Positions 34,547 to 43,848 are shown, numbered from the stretch's first letter. The stretch: 53,749 nucleotides of DNA from an uncultured Bacteroidales bacterium (GCA_937894795.1 CALCQV010000162.1:1-53749); one strand, 5' to 3'. The notes: a model not told the origin generated them from the letters alone. Numbers and translations are program-made.

Positions 34547-35830
34547 TTAATATTGATATTTTGAATGCCATAAATTACGTAATCGTTGACGGAATTCTTC
34601 CTCCCTTGCATTATTACCGGGATTATAGATTTTTGTACCTCTGATTTTATCCGGCAAAAATTCCATTTCAACAAAGTTGCCTGCAAAGCTATGAGCATAT
34701 TTATAATCTGCACCGTAGCCTATATTTTTCATAAGATTGGTAGGGGCATTTCTTATTGATAATGGTACAGGAAGATCACCTGTTTTCCTAACCAGTGAAA
34801 GAGCATCTTCTATTGCCATATATGATGCATTGCTTTTAGGAGAGCAAGCCAGATAAACTGCACATTGTGAAAGTGTGATTCTACATTCGGGATATCCGGT
34901 TTTATGAACCGTGTCAAAGCAAGCATTTGCCAGAAGCAGTGCATTGGGATTGGCATTACCAATATCCTCAGATGCCAGAATGAGCATACGGCGGGCAATA
35001 AAAACAGGATCTTCACCGGCTTCAATCATCCGTGCTAAATAGTAGACAGCAGCATTGGGATCACTACCCCTTAATGATTTTATAAATGCTGAAATAATGT
35101 CATAATGCATCTCTCCCTTTTTATCGTACATGGAGAGATTCTGTTGTATGATTGAGAGAGTTGATTTATTATTAACTACCACAACATTATCTTTCTTTTT
35201 TGAAGTGGTGGCAATAATTTCAAGAGCGTTCAGCAGCTTTCGGGCATCCCCGCCCGATATCCTCATAAGTGATTCCGTCTCCTGTATATCCAGTTTAATA
35301 TTGTAGGTTTCTTCAATTTTTTGAACAGCACTCTTGATTATAATATTAAGTTCCTCCTCTTCAAGGGATTTCAGGATATATACCTGACAACGGGATAGCA
35401 GGGGAGAGATAACTTCAAAAGAAGGATTCTCGGTTGTTGCTCCAATAAGTGTAATTATACCTTTCTCAACAGCACCAAGAAGTGAATCCTGTTGTGATTT
35501 ACTGAAGCGGTGAATTTCATCAATAAACAATATAGCTGCCGAACCATCAGCACGAGCGGTTTCTATTACTTCTCTGATATCTTTTACTCCCGAATTTATA
35601 GCACTTAAGGTATAAAAAGGCCTGTCAAGCTTTTTGGCAATCAGGAAAGCAAGTGTTGTTTTACCAACTCCGGGAGGCCCCCAAAAGATCATGGAAGGAA
35701 GGTTTCCACTCTCAACTGAACGTAAAAGTACGGCATCGTGACCAATCAAATGAGACTGTCCAACATAGTCTTCAAAATTTTCAGGACGCATTAATTCAGC
35801 TAGAGGTGGCAGGCTAACCATTATTGTCAT
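34547..35830 (-). CDS. rarA: Replication-associated recombination protein A (RarA/MgsA), AAA+ ATPase
   Basis: A 427-residue AAA+ protein of the clamp-loader clade. N-terminal PLAELMRPENFEDYVGQSHLIG is followed by Walker A GPPGVGKT (51-58), Walker B LFIDEIHRF (Asp104, Glu105), sensor 1 in IGATTENPSF and the Arg finger region LLSRCQVY. The C-terminal tetramerisation domain carries GSDPNAAVYYLARMIEAGEDPVFIARR. The protein acts at stalled replication forks. A TATCTTTG element lies 11 bp upstream. Confidence 0.96.
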   Translation of the reverse strand: MTIMVSLPPLAELMRPENFEDYVGQSHLIGHDAVLLRSVESGNLPSMIFWGPPGVGKTTLAFLIAKKLDRPFYTLSAINSGVKDIREVIETARADGSAAILFIDEIHRFSKSQQDSLLGAVEKGIITLIGATTENPSFEVISPLLSRCQVYILKSLEEEELNIIIKSAVQKIEETYNIKLDIQETESLMRISGGDARKLLNALEIIATTSKKKDNVVVVNNKSTLSIIQQNLSMYDKKGEMHYDIISAFIKSLRGSDPNAAVYYLARMIEAGEDPVFIARRMLILASEDIGNANPNALLLANACFDTVHKTGYPECRITLSQCAVYLACSPKSNASYMAIEDALSLVRKTGDLPVPLSIRNAPTNLMKNIGYGADYKYAHSFAGNFVEMEFLPDKIRGTKIYNPGNNAREEEFRQRLRNLWHSKYQY

Positions 35831-35840
35831 TTTTACATCA

Positions 35841-35848
35841 CAAAGATA
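35841..35848 (-). promoter_or_regulatory. -7 element for rarA-kdsA
   Basis: TATCTTTG on the minus strand is a perfect TAnnTTTG, 10 bp before the rarA start. A -33 partner is not clear, and the leader would be nearly absent. Confidence 0.4.
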
Positions 35849-36009
35849 AGAGTATTTTAAGAGGGAGCTTTTTGACCATTTTAAGAAAAAAGTGAAAAAT
35901 CTGACGTTTTTTTAAGCCCTTTTTAAGGCTTGAACTAAATATTTTTTGAAAGAAATTGTTATACACTTGATAATAAGTTTGTTACGGCATTAAAAAAAAA
36001 TTAAAAAAA

Positions 36010-36042
36010 TTTGCTTTTACCTTAAAATAGTGTTTATCTTTG
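36010..36042 (+). promoter_or_regulatory. Promoter of the first small lipoprotein gene
   Basis: TTTG (36010-36013), a 21-bp spacer and TATCTTTG (36035-36042) match the consensus, 29 bp upstream of the start. Confidence 0.7.
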
Positions 36043-36071
36043 CCATGTTTTTAAACTAAACACATCAAAAC

Positions 36072-36287
36072 ATGAAAACATTAGCTCAGATTTTAGTTAT
36101 TGCAGGTTTAGCTTCATTCGTAGCTTGCGGTCCAAGTGCAGAACAGAAAGCAGAACAAGCTCGTTTAGATTCTATCAGAATTGCTGACTCAATCGCATTA
36201 GTACAACAGGCTGAACAAGCTCGTATTGATTCTATCAATGCTGCTATGGCTGCTGATACTACAGTTCTTGAAGTTCCTGCTGAATAA
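36072..36287 (+). CDS. Small lipoprotein with DSI repeats (copy 1)
   Basis: A 71-residue protein with a lipoprotein signal (lipobox FVAC, Cys19) followed by a short charged helical part. The element RLDSI at 31-35 is echoed by ADSIAL (38-43) and RIDSI (51-55), with EQARLDSI and EQARIDSI exactly 20 residues apart. A second gene 100 bp downstream encodes a paralogue. It has its own consensus promoter and terminator, so it is likely expressed strongly. Function unknown; a coiled-coil envelope lipoprotein, loosely like Lpp in size, is a plausible guess. Confidence 0.75.
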   Translation: MKTLAQILVIAGLASFVACGPSAEQKAEQARLDSIRIADSIALVQQAEQARIDSINAAMAADTTVLEVPAE

Positions 36288-36313
36288 GACTAAAAAACTG
36301 TTACAATTATCAT

Positions 36314-36342
36314 AAAAAGAGGTGATTTCACCTCTTTTTTTT
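36314..36342 (+). terminator. Intrinsic terminator between the two small lipoprotein genes
   Basis: AAAAAGAGGTG and CACCTCTTTTT pair perfectly (11 bp) around an ATTT loop and run into an eight-T tract. Confidence 0.85.
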
Positions 36343-36374
36343 GTTATTATTTTAGCTGTTCATTAATGTTATTT

Positions 36375-36383
36375 AAAGGAGGT
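36375..36383 (+). promoter_or_regulatory. Unusually strong Shine-Dalgarno for the second small lipoprotein
   Basis: AAAGGAGGT lies 4 bp before the ATG at 36388. Perfect SD sequences are rare in this window, as in Bacteroidota in general, which suggests strong or atypical initiation here. Confidence 0.7.
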
Positions 36384-36387
36384 AAAA

Positions 36388-36612
36388 ATGAAATTAAAAA
36401 ATCTGTTTATAGTCATCTTAATGTTCATCGGTTTATTGTCTTGTAATATTAATAAAGAACAAAAAGCTGAGGAACTTCGCCTTGATTCTATCAGGCGTGC
36501 TGATTCAATTGCTCTCCTGCAGGAACAACAGAGGTTAATAGATTCAATAAATACCGTATCTTTGGAACAACAGGCTATAGCTGACTCTATTCAAAACCTG
36601 GTAAATAACTAA
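36388..36612 (+). CDS. Small lipoprotein with DSI repeats (copy 2)
   Basis: A 74-residue paralogue of the preceding small lipoprotein: Cys19 in the lipobox LLSC, and RLDSI (31-35) and ADSIAL (38-43) at identical positions, without gaps. Two more DSI elements follow in RLIDSI and AIADSI. The predicted mature part is a single amphipathic helix. It lies 7 bp upstream of the DEAD-box helicase, so the two may share a transcript, although the terminator at 36314 separates it from copy 1. Function unknown. Confidence 0.75.
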   Translation: MKLKNLFIVILMFIGLLSCNINKEQKAEELRLDSIRRADSIALLQEQQRLIDSINTVSLEQQAIADSIQNLVNN

Positions 36613-36619
36613 AATAATT

Positions 36620-37849
36620 ATGAGTGACGAGCCTGCGGTTTCCGCTATAACCTCTTTTCATGATTTTGGATTGGATCAAGGCATACTTAAAGGTATTGAT
36701 GCAGTTGGATTTGATGTTCCAACACCCATTCAGGCACAAATAATACCCCATATTCTCGCAGGTAAGGACGTAATTGGCTGCGCCCAAACAGGAACCGGAA
36801 AAACAGCTGCCTATCTATTGCCGGTATTGCATCAAATAATACAAAATCCCGTCACCGGTATAAACACTATTATTATTGCTCCAACCCGTGAACTGGCATT
36901 ACAAATAGCCCGCCAAATTGAAGGTTTCAGTTACTTTCTTAATATTAGTAGTCTTGCACTCTATGGTGGAACCAGTGGTATGGAGTGGGAGCAGCAAAAG
37001 AAAGCTCTGATGCAGGGTGTTGATATTGTTGTGGCTACACCCGGAAAGCTTATTTCATTTCTCAATATGGACCTTGCACCTGTTAGCAACCTTCAACATC
37101 TTATTTTGGATGAAGCCGATAGGATGTTGGATATGGGTTTCTATGAGGATATAATGAAGATAATCAGTTATTTTCCAGAACATAGGCATACCTATTTGTT
37201 CTCAGCTACCATGCCACCTAAAATTCGGGAGATGGCCAGGAAAATAATGAAGAGGCCGGCCGAAGTGAATATTTCTCTCTCGAAACCTGCTGAGGGAATA
37301 CTGCAAGTAGCTTATTTAACCTACGACAAACAGAAAACCGCATTGTTAACTTCCTTAATTCAGGGACGTGATCTTTCAAGAGTACTTATTTTTGCTTCTA
37401 CCAAGATAAAGGTTAAGAATATAGCCAGGGAGTTGCAGAAACAAGGATTTTCTGTAGCTGATATACAGTCTGATCTGGAACAATCTGAACGTGAAAAGGT
37501 GCTGTTGAAGTTCATTAATAAGCAATTACAGATACTTGTTGCTACTGATGTTCTTTCCAGAGGTATTGATATTGAGAACATCGACCTGGTAGTAAATTAT
37601 GATGTTCCAAACGAAGCTGAAGATTATGTTCATCGTGTTGGACGAACGGCCAGGGCTGAAAAGACAGGCATAGCCATTACCTTCATTAATGAAGATGAAC
37701 AATCTCAGTTTGAACGTATTGAATTGCTAATAGGTACTCAAATACGAAAACAGCATCCACCGGCACATTTGGGTGATGGTCCGGAATATAATCCTAAAAC
37801 CTCCCGGCCCAAGAAAAAGGTGTTTCATAGAAGGAGACCCGGTAAATAG
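36620..37849 (+). CDS. rhlE: DEAD-box RNA helicase (RhlE-like)
   Basis: A 409-residue ATP-dependent RNA helicase. The Q-motif phrase GFDVPTPIQAQIIP is followed by motif I AQTGTGKT (55-62), Ia APTRELALQI, Ib TPGKL, motif II DEAD (164-167), motif III SAT (195-197), motif V ATDVLSRGIDIENIDLVVNYD and motif VI HRVGRTAR (~342). A short basic tail (RPKKKVFHRRRPGK) completes it, typical of small RhlE proteins that act in ribosome assembly or RNA turnover. Substrate RNA cannot be inferred. Confidence 0.94.
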   Translation: MSDEPAVSAITSFHDFGLDQGILKGIDAVGFDVPTPIQAQIIPHILAGKDVIGCAQTGTGKTAAYLLPVLHQIIQNPVTGINTIIIAPTRELALQIARQIEGFSYFLNISSLALYGGTSGMEWEQQKKALMQGVDIVVATPGKLISFLNMDLAPVSNLQHLILDEADRMLDMGFYEDIMKIISYFPEHRHTYLFSATMPPKIREMARKIMKRPAEVNISLSKPAEGILQVAYLTYDKQKTALLTSLIQGRDLSRVLIFASTKIKVKNIARELQKQGFSVADIQSDLEQSEREKVLLKFINKQLQILVATDVLSRGIDIENIDLVVNYDVPNEAEDYVHRVGRTARAEKTGIAITFINEDEQSQFERIELLIGTQIRKQHPPAHLGDGPEYNPKTSRPKKKVFHRRRPGK

Positions 37850-38074
37850 GGCCATTCTGTCAAGAACAGATTTTTGCAGGTTTTATTATTTCCCTCCATT
37901 TTGATGTCCAAAATTGCATCACTCAATTTGCTAATTGCTCAAATTGTTGGTTAACTTATTTCATGTTTTTGAGATGTTATAACCGGAATCACATAGATGA
38001 ACCGGTTAACATAGTAGGATGGATGTTCCTTAAAGGCTCAGTAAATGGCTAAAAATAAGTGATCCTTTTGAATA

Positions 38075-38392
38075 TCAAACTTCCAGCGTGGGGTCAATTT
38101 CGTTGGCATACTGGAATACTCCTCCTTCCAGAATGAACAAGTCCTTGATCTTGAGCTTGTCTTTCAGGTATATATATACCATTTCACTCTTAACGCCATA
38201 AATGCAGTATATCACTACCGTTTTGTCTTTTTCAACCTGATTAAGCATTGATGGTAATTCCAGTTGTGGCATTGAAACCGCACCCGGAATATGAGCTATG
38301 GCATATTTCTCTGCCTCGCGCGTGTCAATGATTTGGAAATCTTCCTTTGCATCAATTTTCTTCTTTAATTCGGTAGGGGTGATGAATTTCAT
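38075..38392 (-). CDS. Single-domain rhodanese-like protein
   Basis: A 105-residue rhodanese domain. The catalytic loop is CIYGVKS with Cys63, preceded by the IDTREAEKYAIAHIPGAVSMP block. The six-residue active loop suits sulfurtransferase activity. The start is followed by no signal peptide, so it is cytosolic. It lies 16 bp downstream of the NAD(P)-binding protein gene. The sulfur acceptor is unknown. The 225-bp gap before it (37850-38074) holds no gene. Confidence 0.88.
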   Translation of the reverse strand: MKFITPTELKKKIDAKEDFQIIDTREAEKYAIAHIPGAVSMPQLELPSMLNQVEKDKTVVIYCIYGVKSEMVYIYLKDKLKIKDLFILEGGVFQYANEIDPTLEV

Positions 38393-38408
38393 AATTTCAC
38401 CGGTATTT

Positions 38409-39077
38409 CTAATTTTTTACAAGATTTTCTATCTGATCTGATTCCAGTAAGTATTTCCCACTGGGTTGACTTGCCAATTTTATCATTGCCGTTGCAACAG
38501 TCGAGGCATGTATGGGCCTGTATTTCTTCATCTTACCTATCATGACCGGTGAAACGAATTGGGCAACTACTTTTCCAACTTCCTCCATCATCCTCTTTTC
38601 TCCTCTTAGTCCCATTAACATACTGGGCCTGACAATGCTAAGATTGTCGAAAGTGAATGTTTTAATTGATTCTTCCATTTTACCTTTGGTATTAAGGTAG
38701 AAGTTGCGTGAATTATGATTAGCACCTATGGATGAGATAACTACAAATGATTTTACTTTATTGCATGATGCAATTTTTGCAATTTTTTCAACTAAATCAT
38801 GATCAGTTTTAAGGAATGATTGCTGGCTGCCGGCCTTTTTTATGGTTGTTCCTATGCAGCAGAACAGGTGATCTCCTGTTATCTCAGTAGAAATTTGTTC
38901 AATTTTATCAGGATTGAAGATGACTTGTCTGATCTTGCCCGATAATACATTTAGTTCTTTTCTAACAAATACTTTTATTACATCGTATGTTTCATCCTGA
39001 AGTAGATGCTCAACGACAAAATTTCCGGTTAAACCGCTTGCTCCAAATACAAGAGCTGTCTTTTTATTAGTATTCAT
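38409..39077 (-). CDS. NAD(P)H-binding protein, HTATIP2/TIP30-like SDR
   Basis: A 222-residue atypical short-chain dehydrogenase-like protein with the nucleotide loop GASGLTG (12-18). Its HLFCCIGTTIKKAGSQQSFLKTDHDLVEKIAKIA and VVISSIGANHNSRNFYLNTKG blocks resemble TIP30-like NAD(P)-binding proteins. In place of the usual YxxxK it has YLNTKG. The substrate is unknown. It is followed by the rhodanese gene and preceded 21 bp upstream by the MFS carrier gene, so the three may be one transcript. Confidence 0.82.
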   Translation of the reverse strand: MNTNKKTALVFGASGLTGNFVVEHLLQDETYDVIKVFVRKELNVLSGKIRQVIFNPDKIEQISTEITGDHLFCCIGTTIKKAGSQQSFLKTDHDLVEKIAKIASCNKVKSFVVISSIGANHNSRNFYLNTKGKMEESIKTFTFDNLSIVRPSMLMGLRGEKRMMEEVGKVVAQFVSPVMIGKMKKYRPIHASTVATAMIKLASQPSGKYLLESDQIENLVKN

Positions 39078-39098
39078 TCAGGTTGTGCGTTTAATATA

Positions 39099-40469
39099 TT
39101 AAATAGCTTTATCTAATTTGCCTCTGCTAAGAGAAAAGAATATACCTACAAAGCATAAAATGGCGAAAGTTAAAAAACTATAGTGAATGCTTGATATAAG
39201 TCCATCGATATTGGTAAGATGTCGTTCACCTTTTCCCATTAAAATAGCAAATATCATCATCGTTATACCCATGCTCATTGTTTGTCCAACCAATCGCATG
39301 GTTCCTAAAGTTGCAGAAGCAATTCCATATTCCGGAGTTCTCACTGAACTCATTACAGCATTGGTGTTAGGTGAAGAAAATAGTGCAAATCCTAGTCCTA
39401 ATAGCATGAGAATAAGCACAATAAATAAAATACCTGTTTCTTTGTCCAGGAATATAAATGGCACCATCCCCAAGGCTGTAATAGCCATGCCGATGGATGC
39501 CACAATGGCGGGTTCAATTCTATCACTCAGTTTTCCGGCCAGAGGTGAAAAGATTGTCATTATAATAGGTTGAGCCATAAGAATGAGGCCCGATTCACGT
39601 GGTGACAAATGTTTGACCTGCTGAAGATAAAAACTTAGCAAAAATACAACGGCAAATGTGGAACTGTAGTTGATAAATGCCGCCATATTAGAGAAGATGA
39701 ACACTTTGTTGTATCTGAACTGTTTCAAGTTAAGCAGAGGATCTTGCGCTTTACTTTCTATACTTACAAATGCAATGAGACCAAAAATTCCCAATAAAAG
39801 CATTATAAATCCTATGGCAGAAGGTATTTGAGGAAACCCATAAATGATCAATGCAAGACTAAAACCATATACGATACTGCCTGGCATATCAAAAGGTTTT
39901 TCCTTATTACCGGCGGTATCAGCAGGTAATTTGGCTATTGCAAATGGAATGGTTATGGCACCTAACAGAGCAGTTAAATAAAATATGCTTCGCCATCCAA
40001 GATACATTGTCAGGAATCCACCAATGGTAGGGCCAAGGGTTAAACCAAGATATACAGATGCCACATTGATTCCCAGCACTTTGCCTCTGATACTTTTATC
40101 GTATGATGATGTAAGGATAGCAATTGCAGTTGCATAAATAAGAGCACCACCAATACCATTAAGAATCCTTGATGCAATGAGCATCCAGGCATTGGCTGCT
40201 AAACCTGTTACAAGTGACGCAATTACGAATATAAAAATACCGGCTAAAAAGTAATTCTTTCGTCCATTCCTGTCGGCTAATTTTCCAAACGGTAATAGAA
40301 ATAATGATGCTGCAAGTAAGTAAGATGTTGCAACCCAACCCAATGAAATTGTATTCATTGATAACTCTTCACCCATTGAAGGTAAGGCAATATTGATGGC
40401 CGATCCCATGAAAGGAGTAAGGAATGAGCTTAGTGTAGTTACAAATAGTATTGATTTATTCTTTAACAT
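39099..40469 (-). CDS. MFS transporter, 14-helix DHA2 type
   Basis: A 456-residue inner-membrane carrier with about 14 hydrophobic segments. Motif A is GKLADRNGRK between helices 2 and 3, and a motif-C-like GLTLGPTIGGFLTMYLGWR follows in helix 5. This resembles the DHA2 drug:H+ antiporters, a group that also contains substrate importers. The gene is 709 bp from the flavin-riboswitch-controlled TonB receptor gene and on the same strand, with DUF302 on the other strand between them. It has no riboswitch of its own. Substrate unknown. Confidence 0.88.
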   Translation of the reverse strand: MLKNKSILFVTTLSSFLTPFMGSAINIALPSMGEELSMNTISLGWVATSYLLAASLFLLPFGKLADRNGRKNYFLAGIFIFVIASLVTGLAANAWMLIASRILNGIGGALIYATAIAILTSSYDKSIRGKVLGINVASVYLGLTLGPTIGGFLTMYLGWRSIFYLTALLGAITIPFAIAKLPADTAGNKEKPFDMPGSIVYGFSLALIIYGFPQIPSAIGFIMLLLGIFGLIAFVSIESKAQDPLLNLKQFRYNKVFIFSNMAAFINYSSTFAVVFLLSFYLQQVKHLSPRESGLILMAQPIIMTIFSPLAGKLSDRIEPAIVASIGMAITALGMVPFIFLDKETGILFIVLILMLLGLGFALFSSPNTNAVMSSVRTPEYGIASATLGTMRLVGQTMSMGITMMIFAILMGKGERHLTNIDGLISSIHYSFLTFAILCFVGIFFSLSRGKLDKAI

Positions 40470-40769
40470 TTAGCTTTTTTCAATATATTTATAGTTTGGA
40501 ATTCAATAGCTAAAAAAGACTTATTGAACTTTCAACAGGTTTAGTGTGTTTGTGCGCTGAATGCTTTTATTTACTGATGATTTGCAAAGTTAAAAAAAAT
40601 AGAACTGTAGTTATTCTATGCATATAGATAGTACGATAACTTGACCATTTAATTGTTAGTGGTTCAGTTTTTTGAAGTTCTCTGCTCATTCATCATGCTT
40701 ATTTCATGTATCATGTGACCCGGTAATTAATGTATAATATTCAGATAAATAAAAATAACACCAGCTATT
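40470..40769. other. Divergent intergenic region between the MFS and DUF302 genes
   Basis: This 300-bp AT-rich stretch contains the MFS -7 element at 40585-40592. I see no gene, no RNA element resembling a riboswitch and no clear promoter for DUF302. Confidence 0.5.
40585..40592 (-). promoter_or_regulatory. -7 element for the MFS gene
   Basis: TAACTTTG on the minus strand matches TAnnTTTG, giving a leader of about 110 nt. A -33 box at the expected spacing is not evident. Confidence 0.4.
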
Positions 40770-41156
40770 ATGGAATACTATTTCGAAAAGCAAGTTGATT
40801 ACTCTGTTGATGAGGCAATTGGAAAGATTAGTGAGCTTCTGAAAACTCATGGTTTTGGAATTCTTACACAAATAGATGTTCAAAAGACTTTACATGATAA
40901 GATAGGGGCTGAAATCAGACCTTATCGTATTCTTGGCGCCTGTAATCCTAATTTCGCCAATATTGCGGTAAGTAAGGAAAGAAATATTGGTCTAATGTTG
41001 CCATGTAACATCGTGGTACAGCAGTCAGCGGATGGCCATACCATGGTATCAACCATTAATCCTGAACGGACTATCAAATCTATTGGCAACGAACATTTGT
41101 ATGAGCTGGCCGATAATGTTCAGGCAGTCATGAAAGCACTACTTAATGAATTATGA
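40770..41156 (+). CDS. DUF302 domain protein
   Basis: A 128-residue single-domain protein beginning with the family block VDEAIGKISELLKTHGFGILTQIDVQKTLHDKIG and containing YRILGACNPNFANIAVSKERNIGLMLPCNIVV, both typical of DUF302. There is no signal peptide or membrane segment. DUF302 has an unknown function. The gene converges on the TonB receptor gene, whose stop lies 21 bp beyond. Confidence 0.88.
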   Translation: MEYYFEKQVDYSVDEAIGKISELLKTHGFGILTQIDVQKTLHDKIGAEIRPYRILGACNPNFANIAVSKERNIGLMLPCNIVVQQSADGHTMVSTINPERTIKSIGNEHLYELADNVQAVMKALLNEL

Positions 41157-41177
41157 TTCTGAGTGATTAACTGCCAA

Positions 41178-43742
41178 TCAGAAATTAATTTTTAGTGAGA
41201 AGTTGAAGGTTCTTCCGGGCGACCAGAATCCGGTGAAGGTGTCAATATCGTGTGTGGCTCCATCTTCGCCACGCATTATTGATTCGTGATTTAGAATATT
41301 AAATACGCTTATTCCTGCTGTAGCTTTCATTGCGCTTATATTAAAGTCGTGAAAAGCATGCATATCAATGGTATGGTATGAGGGCAAACGGAATGGCTGA
41401 TTCCTGTCGTTGGGATTATTCCTGCCTGCAGGGTCAAAGTTGGCATATATCTTATCATAAAACAGCCAATTGGCACTTAACCTGATGTTACCCGGAAGCT
41501 GGAGATCACTATAAACACCGATTTGCAATTGAGGTGTATCACCAACCCATAGTCCTTTTGAGAATACCTGCGTGGAGTCAATCAGTACCTGGTTGTTATC
41601 ATACAGTTCTGCATTTACGTCGTTGGTCCATTTCCAGTCACCATATGAGAAAGTGAATCCCAGATCAAAATTGTGAGATATTGCTCTTGATGCTTCAATT
41701 TCAATGCCTTTATGAACGGCATCCAAACCTCTGATAAGCGCCCTTGTTTGCTGGTTGTTCTCCAGCTGTATATTTTCTCTCGACAATAAGGATTTGTCTT
41801 CCCAGAGTGTGTAGTATAGGTTAATATTCACATTTGCAGTGCTTTTGTTGTAGCCATAACCAAGCTCGGCAGCTGTTATTTTTTCATTTGTAAGGTTTTC
41901 AACTACCGCATTGCTGAAGTTGGCAAACACGAATTTGAAATAGGGGGCTTTTGAGTAATAACCGGTATTGAAGTATATATTATGGTTCTGTGTAATATTG
42001 TAATTGGCTCCTGCCTTCACATCAAAACCTCCCTTTGTTACCAATTCGCTGGATGTATTCTCTATATAATTAATCCTGTCAGTGCGTCTATACCAGTGTT
42101 GCGATAGGGTAGAGGCGGCAAAAAGTTTAACCTTGGGCAGCGAATACTCTATTTGAAGAAAATAACTACCTATGTCTACTCTGGAGTCATTATCAACATT
42201 AATGATATCGCCTACTGTTTTTATCTGGTTTCTGCCTGATATTCCGGCCATCGACCAGTAATAGTTGTCAATCCAGTAATTGCCTCCGAGTAGATTACTT
42301 ATCTCTTCACGGAGGTTTGACTTGAAGTATCTGAAATGAATACCGGTAATCATTTTTAAGCGGTCTGACAAGTTATAATTCAGGTTCGAGAGTCCGCCGA
42401 CCCAAACATGGTCAGCTATATATTCAGTTTGAACAATTTTAGAGAAACCTTTAACGTATTGTCCATTAGCCAGTTGAGCTGAATCATCATTTTGCAGATT
42501 TTGTAAATAGATGGCATCCCAGTCTATCTGGTTGTTTTTGCGGAAAGAGAGTGCAGGTTCACTCATAAATGATTCGGAGAAATTGCCACCACCATGGCCA
42601 AATGACAAGTAAGCTGAACTTGAGAGCAATCCTTTGTTGAATGACAGATAGTGATTAAGTGCAAGCTGGGGTTTATGGTAGAAGTTCTCTGCCAGGCTGT
42701 TGATCTTGTCATTGAACATACCCCAGTTTGGGTTATACTTGTTGCCATAGCGTTCATATTGTTCTTTGGTTAAGCCAAAAGTTCTCTGACCATGACGTTC
42801 AGGAGCTCCTAATCCTGTAAATACAATTGATTGCCGGTCACTTATCTGTTTGCTTATGGTAAGAAACCAGGCCCATGAGTTTACATTGGTTGCATCAATA
42901 TAACCGGGACCTCGTGTGTGTGATCCCAAAAAGGTAATAGCAAAGCCATTATCCATTTTACCCGTCGACAAGGAAAGGGTTGTTTTATGATTGCCATAAT
43001 CACTCATGGAGAAGCGAATGCTACCGCCTTTTTTAGCCTCGGTTGACTTGGTAATTATATTTATGGTACCGCCCACTGAATTCAGGGCAACACGTGAAGC
43101 ACCCAAGCCTCTTTGTACCTGAATAGTTTGCGTTGCGTCACCCAGTCCTGCCCAGTTTGACCAGTATACCAAGCCGTTTTCTACGCTGCTAACAGGTACT
43201 CCGTTCAATAGCAATGCAATATTCTCCTGTTGAAATCCTCTGATACTTATTCTTGCATCTCCTGTTCCACCACCTAATTTTGTGGCATAAACTCCGGGTA
43301 CCATCTTCATTAGCTCAGGATAATCCTGGTTGCCCATCTGCTGTTCAATTATAGCAGGCTTAATATTGCTCATTGCAACAGGGGTTTCACGTTCTCTTGC
43401 ATAGTCTGAGAGAATTGTAACCTCATCCAAACCTGTTACTTTAAGCTTTAATTTGATTCTGATAAATTTCTGATTATTTGATAAATTAATAAGTCCGGTC
43501 CATGATTCGTAACCTATGTAACTGACTGTTAGTTTGTATTGAGCTTCATCAAGATATAATATAAAATGGCCTGACTCATCAGTGATAGTGCCCTTTTGAA
43601 TGGAATCGACCAGTATATTAACACTGGGTATAGGGTATCCGGTTTCTTCATCCAGAACTTGTCCCCTGAATGTTACTTGCGCAACTGAATAGATTGAAAT
43701 AGAGAGGAGTAAACCTGCCAGTAATGAGAATTTCTTGATCAT
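41178..43742 (-). CDS. TonB-dependent outer membrane receptor under FMN riboswitch control
   Basis: An 854-residue outer-membrane receptor. After a signal peptide (~1-21, ending SVAQ) comes a CarboxypepD_reg-like domain (VTFRGQVLDEETGYPIPSVNILV), then a plug domain (PELMKMVPGVYA...ARISIRGFQQENIALLLNGVPV...GGTINIITKS) and a long beta-barrel ending in a C-terminal Phe (INF). The conserved fold resembles siderophore and vitamin receptors. The leader carries an FMN riboswitch (43849-43965), so the cargo is most probably riboflavin or another flavin. That is inference from regulation, because no substrate site can be read. There is no SusD partner. Confidence 0.93.
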   Translation of the reverse strand: MIKKFSLLAGLLLSISIYSVAQVTFRGQVLDEETGYPIPSVNILVDSIQKGTITDESGHFILYLDEAQYKLTVSYIGYESWTGLINLSNNQKFIRIKLKLKVTGLDEVTILSDYARERETPVAMSNIKPAIIEQQMGNQDYPELMKMVPGVYATKLGGGTGDARISIRGFQQENIALLLNGVPVSSVENGLVYWSNWAGLGDATQTIQVQRGLGASRVALNSVGGTINIITKSTEAKKGGSIRFSMSDYGNHKTTLSLSTGKMDNGFAITFLGSHTRGPGYIDATNVNSWAWFLTISKQISDRQSIVFTGLGAPERHGQRTFGLTKEQYERYGNKYNPNWGMFNDKINSLAENFYHKPQLALNHYLSFNKGLLSSSAYLSFGHGGGNFSESFMSEPALSFRKNNQIDWDAIYLQNLQNDDSAQLANGQYVKGFSKIVQTEYIADHVWVGGLSNLNYNLSDRLKMITGIHFRYFKSNLREEISNLLGGNYWIDNYYWSMAGISGRNQIKTVGDIINVDNDSRVDIGSYFLQIEYSLPKVKLFAASTLSQHWYRRTDRINYIENTSSELVTKGGFDVKAGANYNITQNHNIYFNTGYYSKAPYFKFVFANFSNAVVENLTNEKITAAELGYGYNKSTANVNINLYYTLWEDKSLLSRENIQLENNQQTRALIRGLDAVHKGIEIEASRAISHNFDLGFTFSYGDWKWTNDVNAELYDNNQVLIDSTQVFSKGLWVGDTPQLQIGVYSDLQLPGNIRLSANWLFYDKIYANFDPAGRNNPNDRNQPFRLPSYHTIDMHAFHDFNISAMKATAGISVFNILNHESIMRGEDGATHDIDTFTGFWSPGRTFNFSLKINF

Positions 43743-43745
43743 GGT

Positions 43746-43792
43746 GTCCTAAGGTTATTAAAATATATACCAAAACAAAACCTCAGGACAGG
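43746..43792 (-). promoter_or_regulatory. Translation-start sequestor hairpin of the FMN riboswitch
   Basis: On the minus strand GTCCTGAGG (43789-43781) pairs with CCTTAGGAC (43754-43746), a 9-bp stem with one G-T pair that ends 3 nt before the receptor ATG. The 12-nt segment 43792-43781 can instead pair with the 5' side of the aptamer (43961-43950). Confidence 0.75.
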
Positions 43793-43848
43793 CTTTACCA
43801 AATAGATCCAAGAGAGGCAATAGAGCCAACCGGTCAATATATGAATCA

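Noticed and set aside
37980..38010. Hairpin AACCGG...CCGGTT between the helicase and rhodanese genes
   Set aside because: A 6-bp stem with a 15-nt loop and no T-tract; not a convincing terminator.
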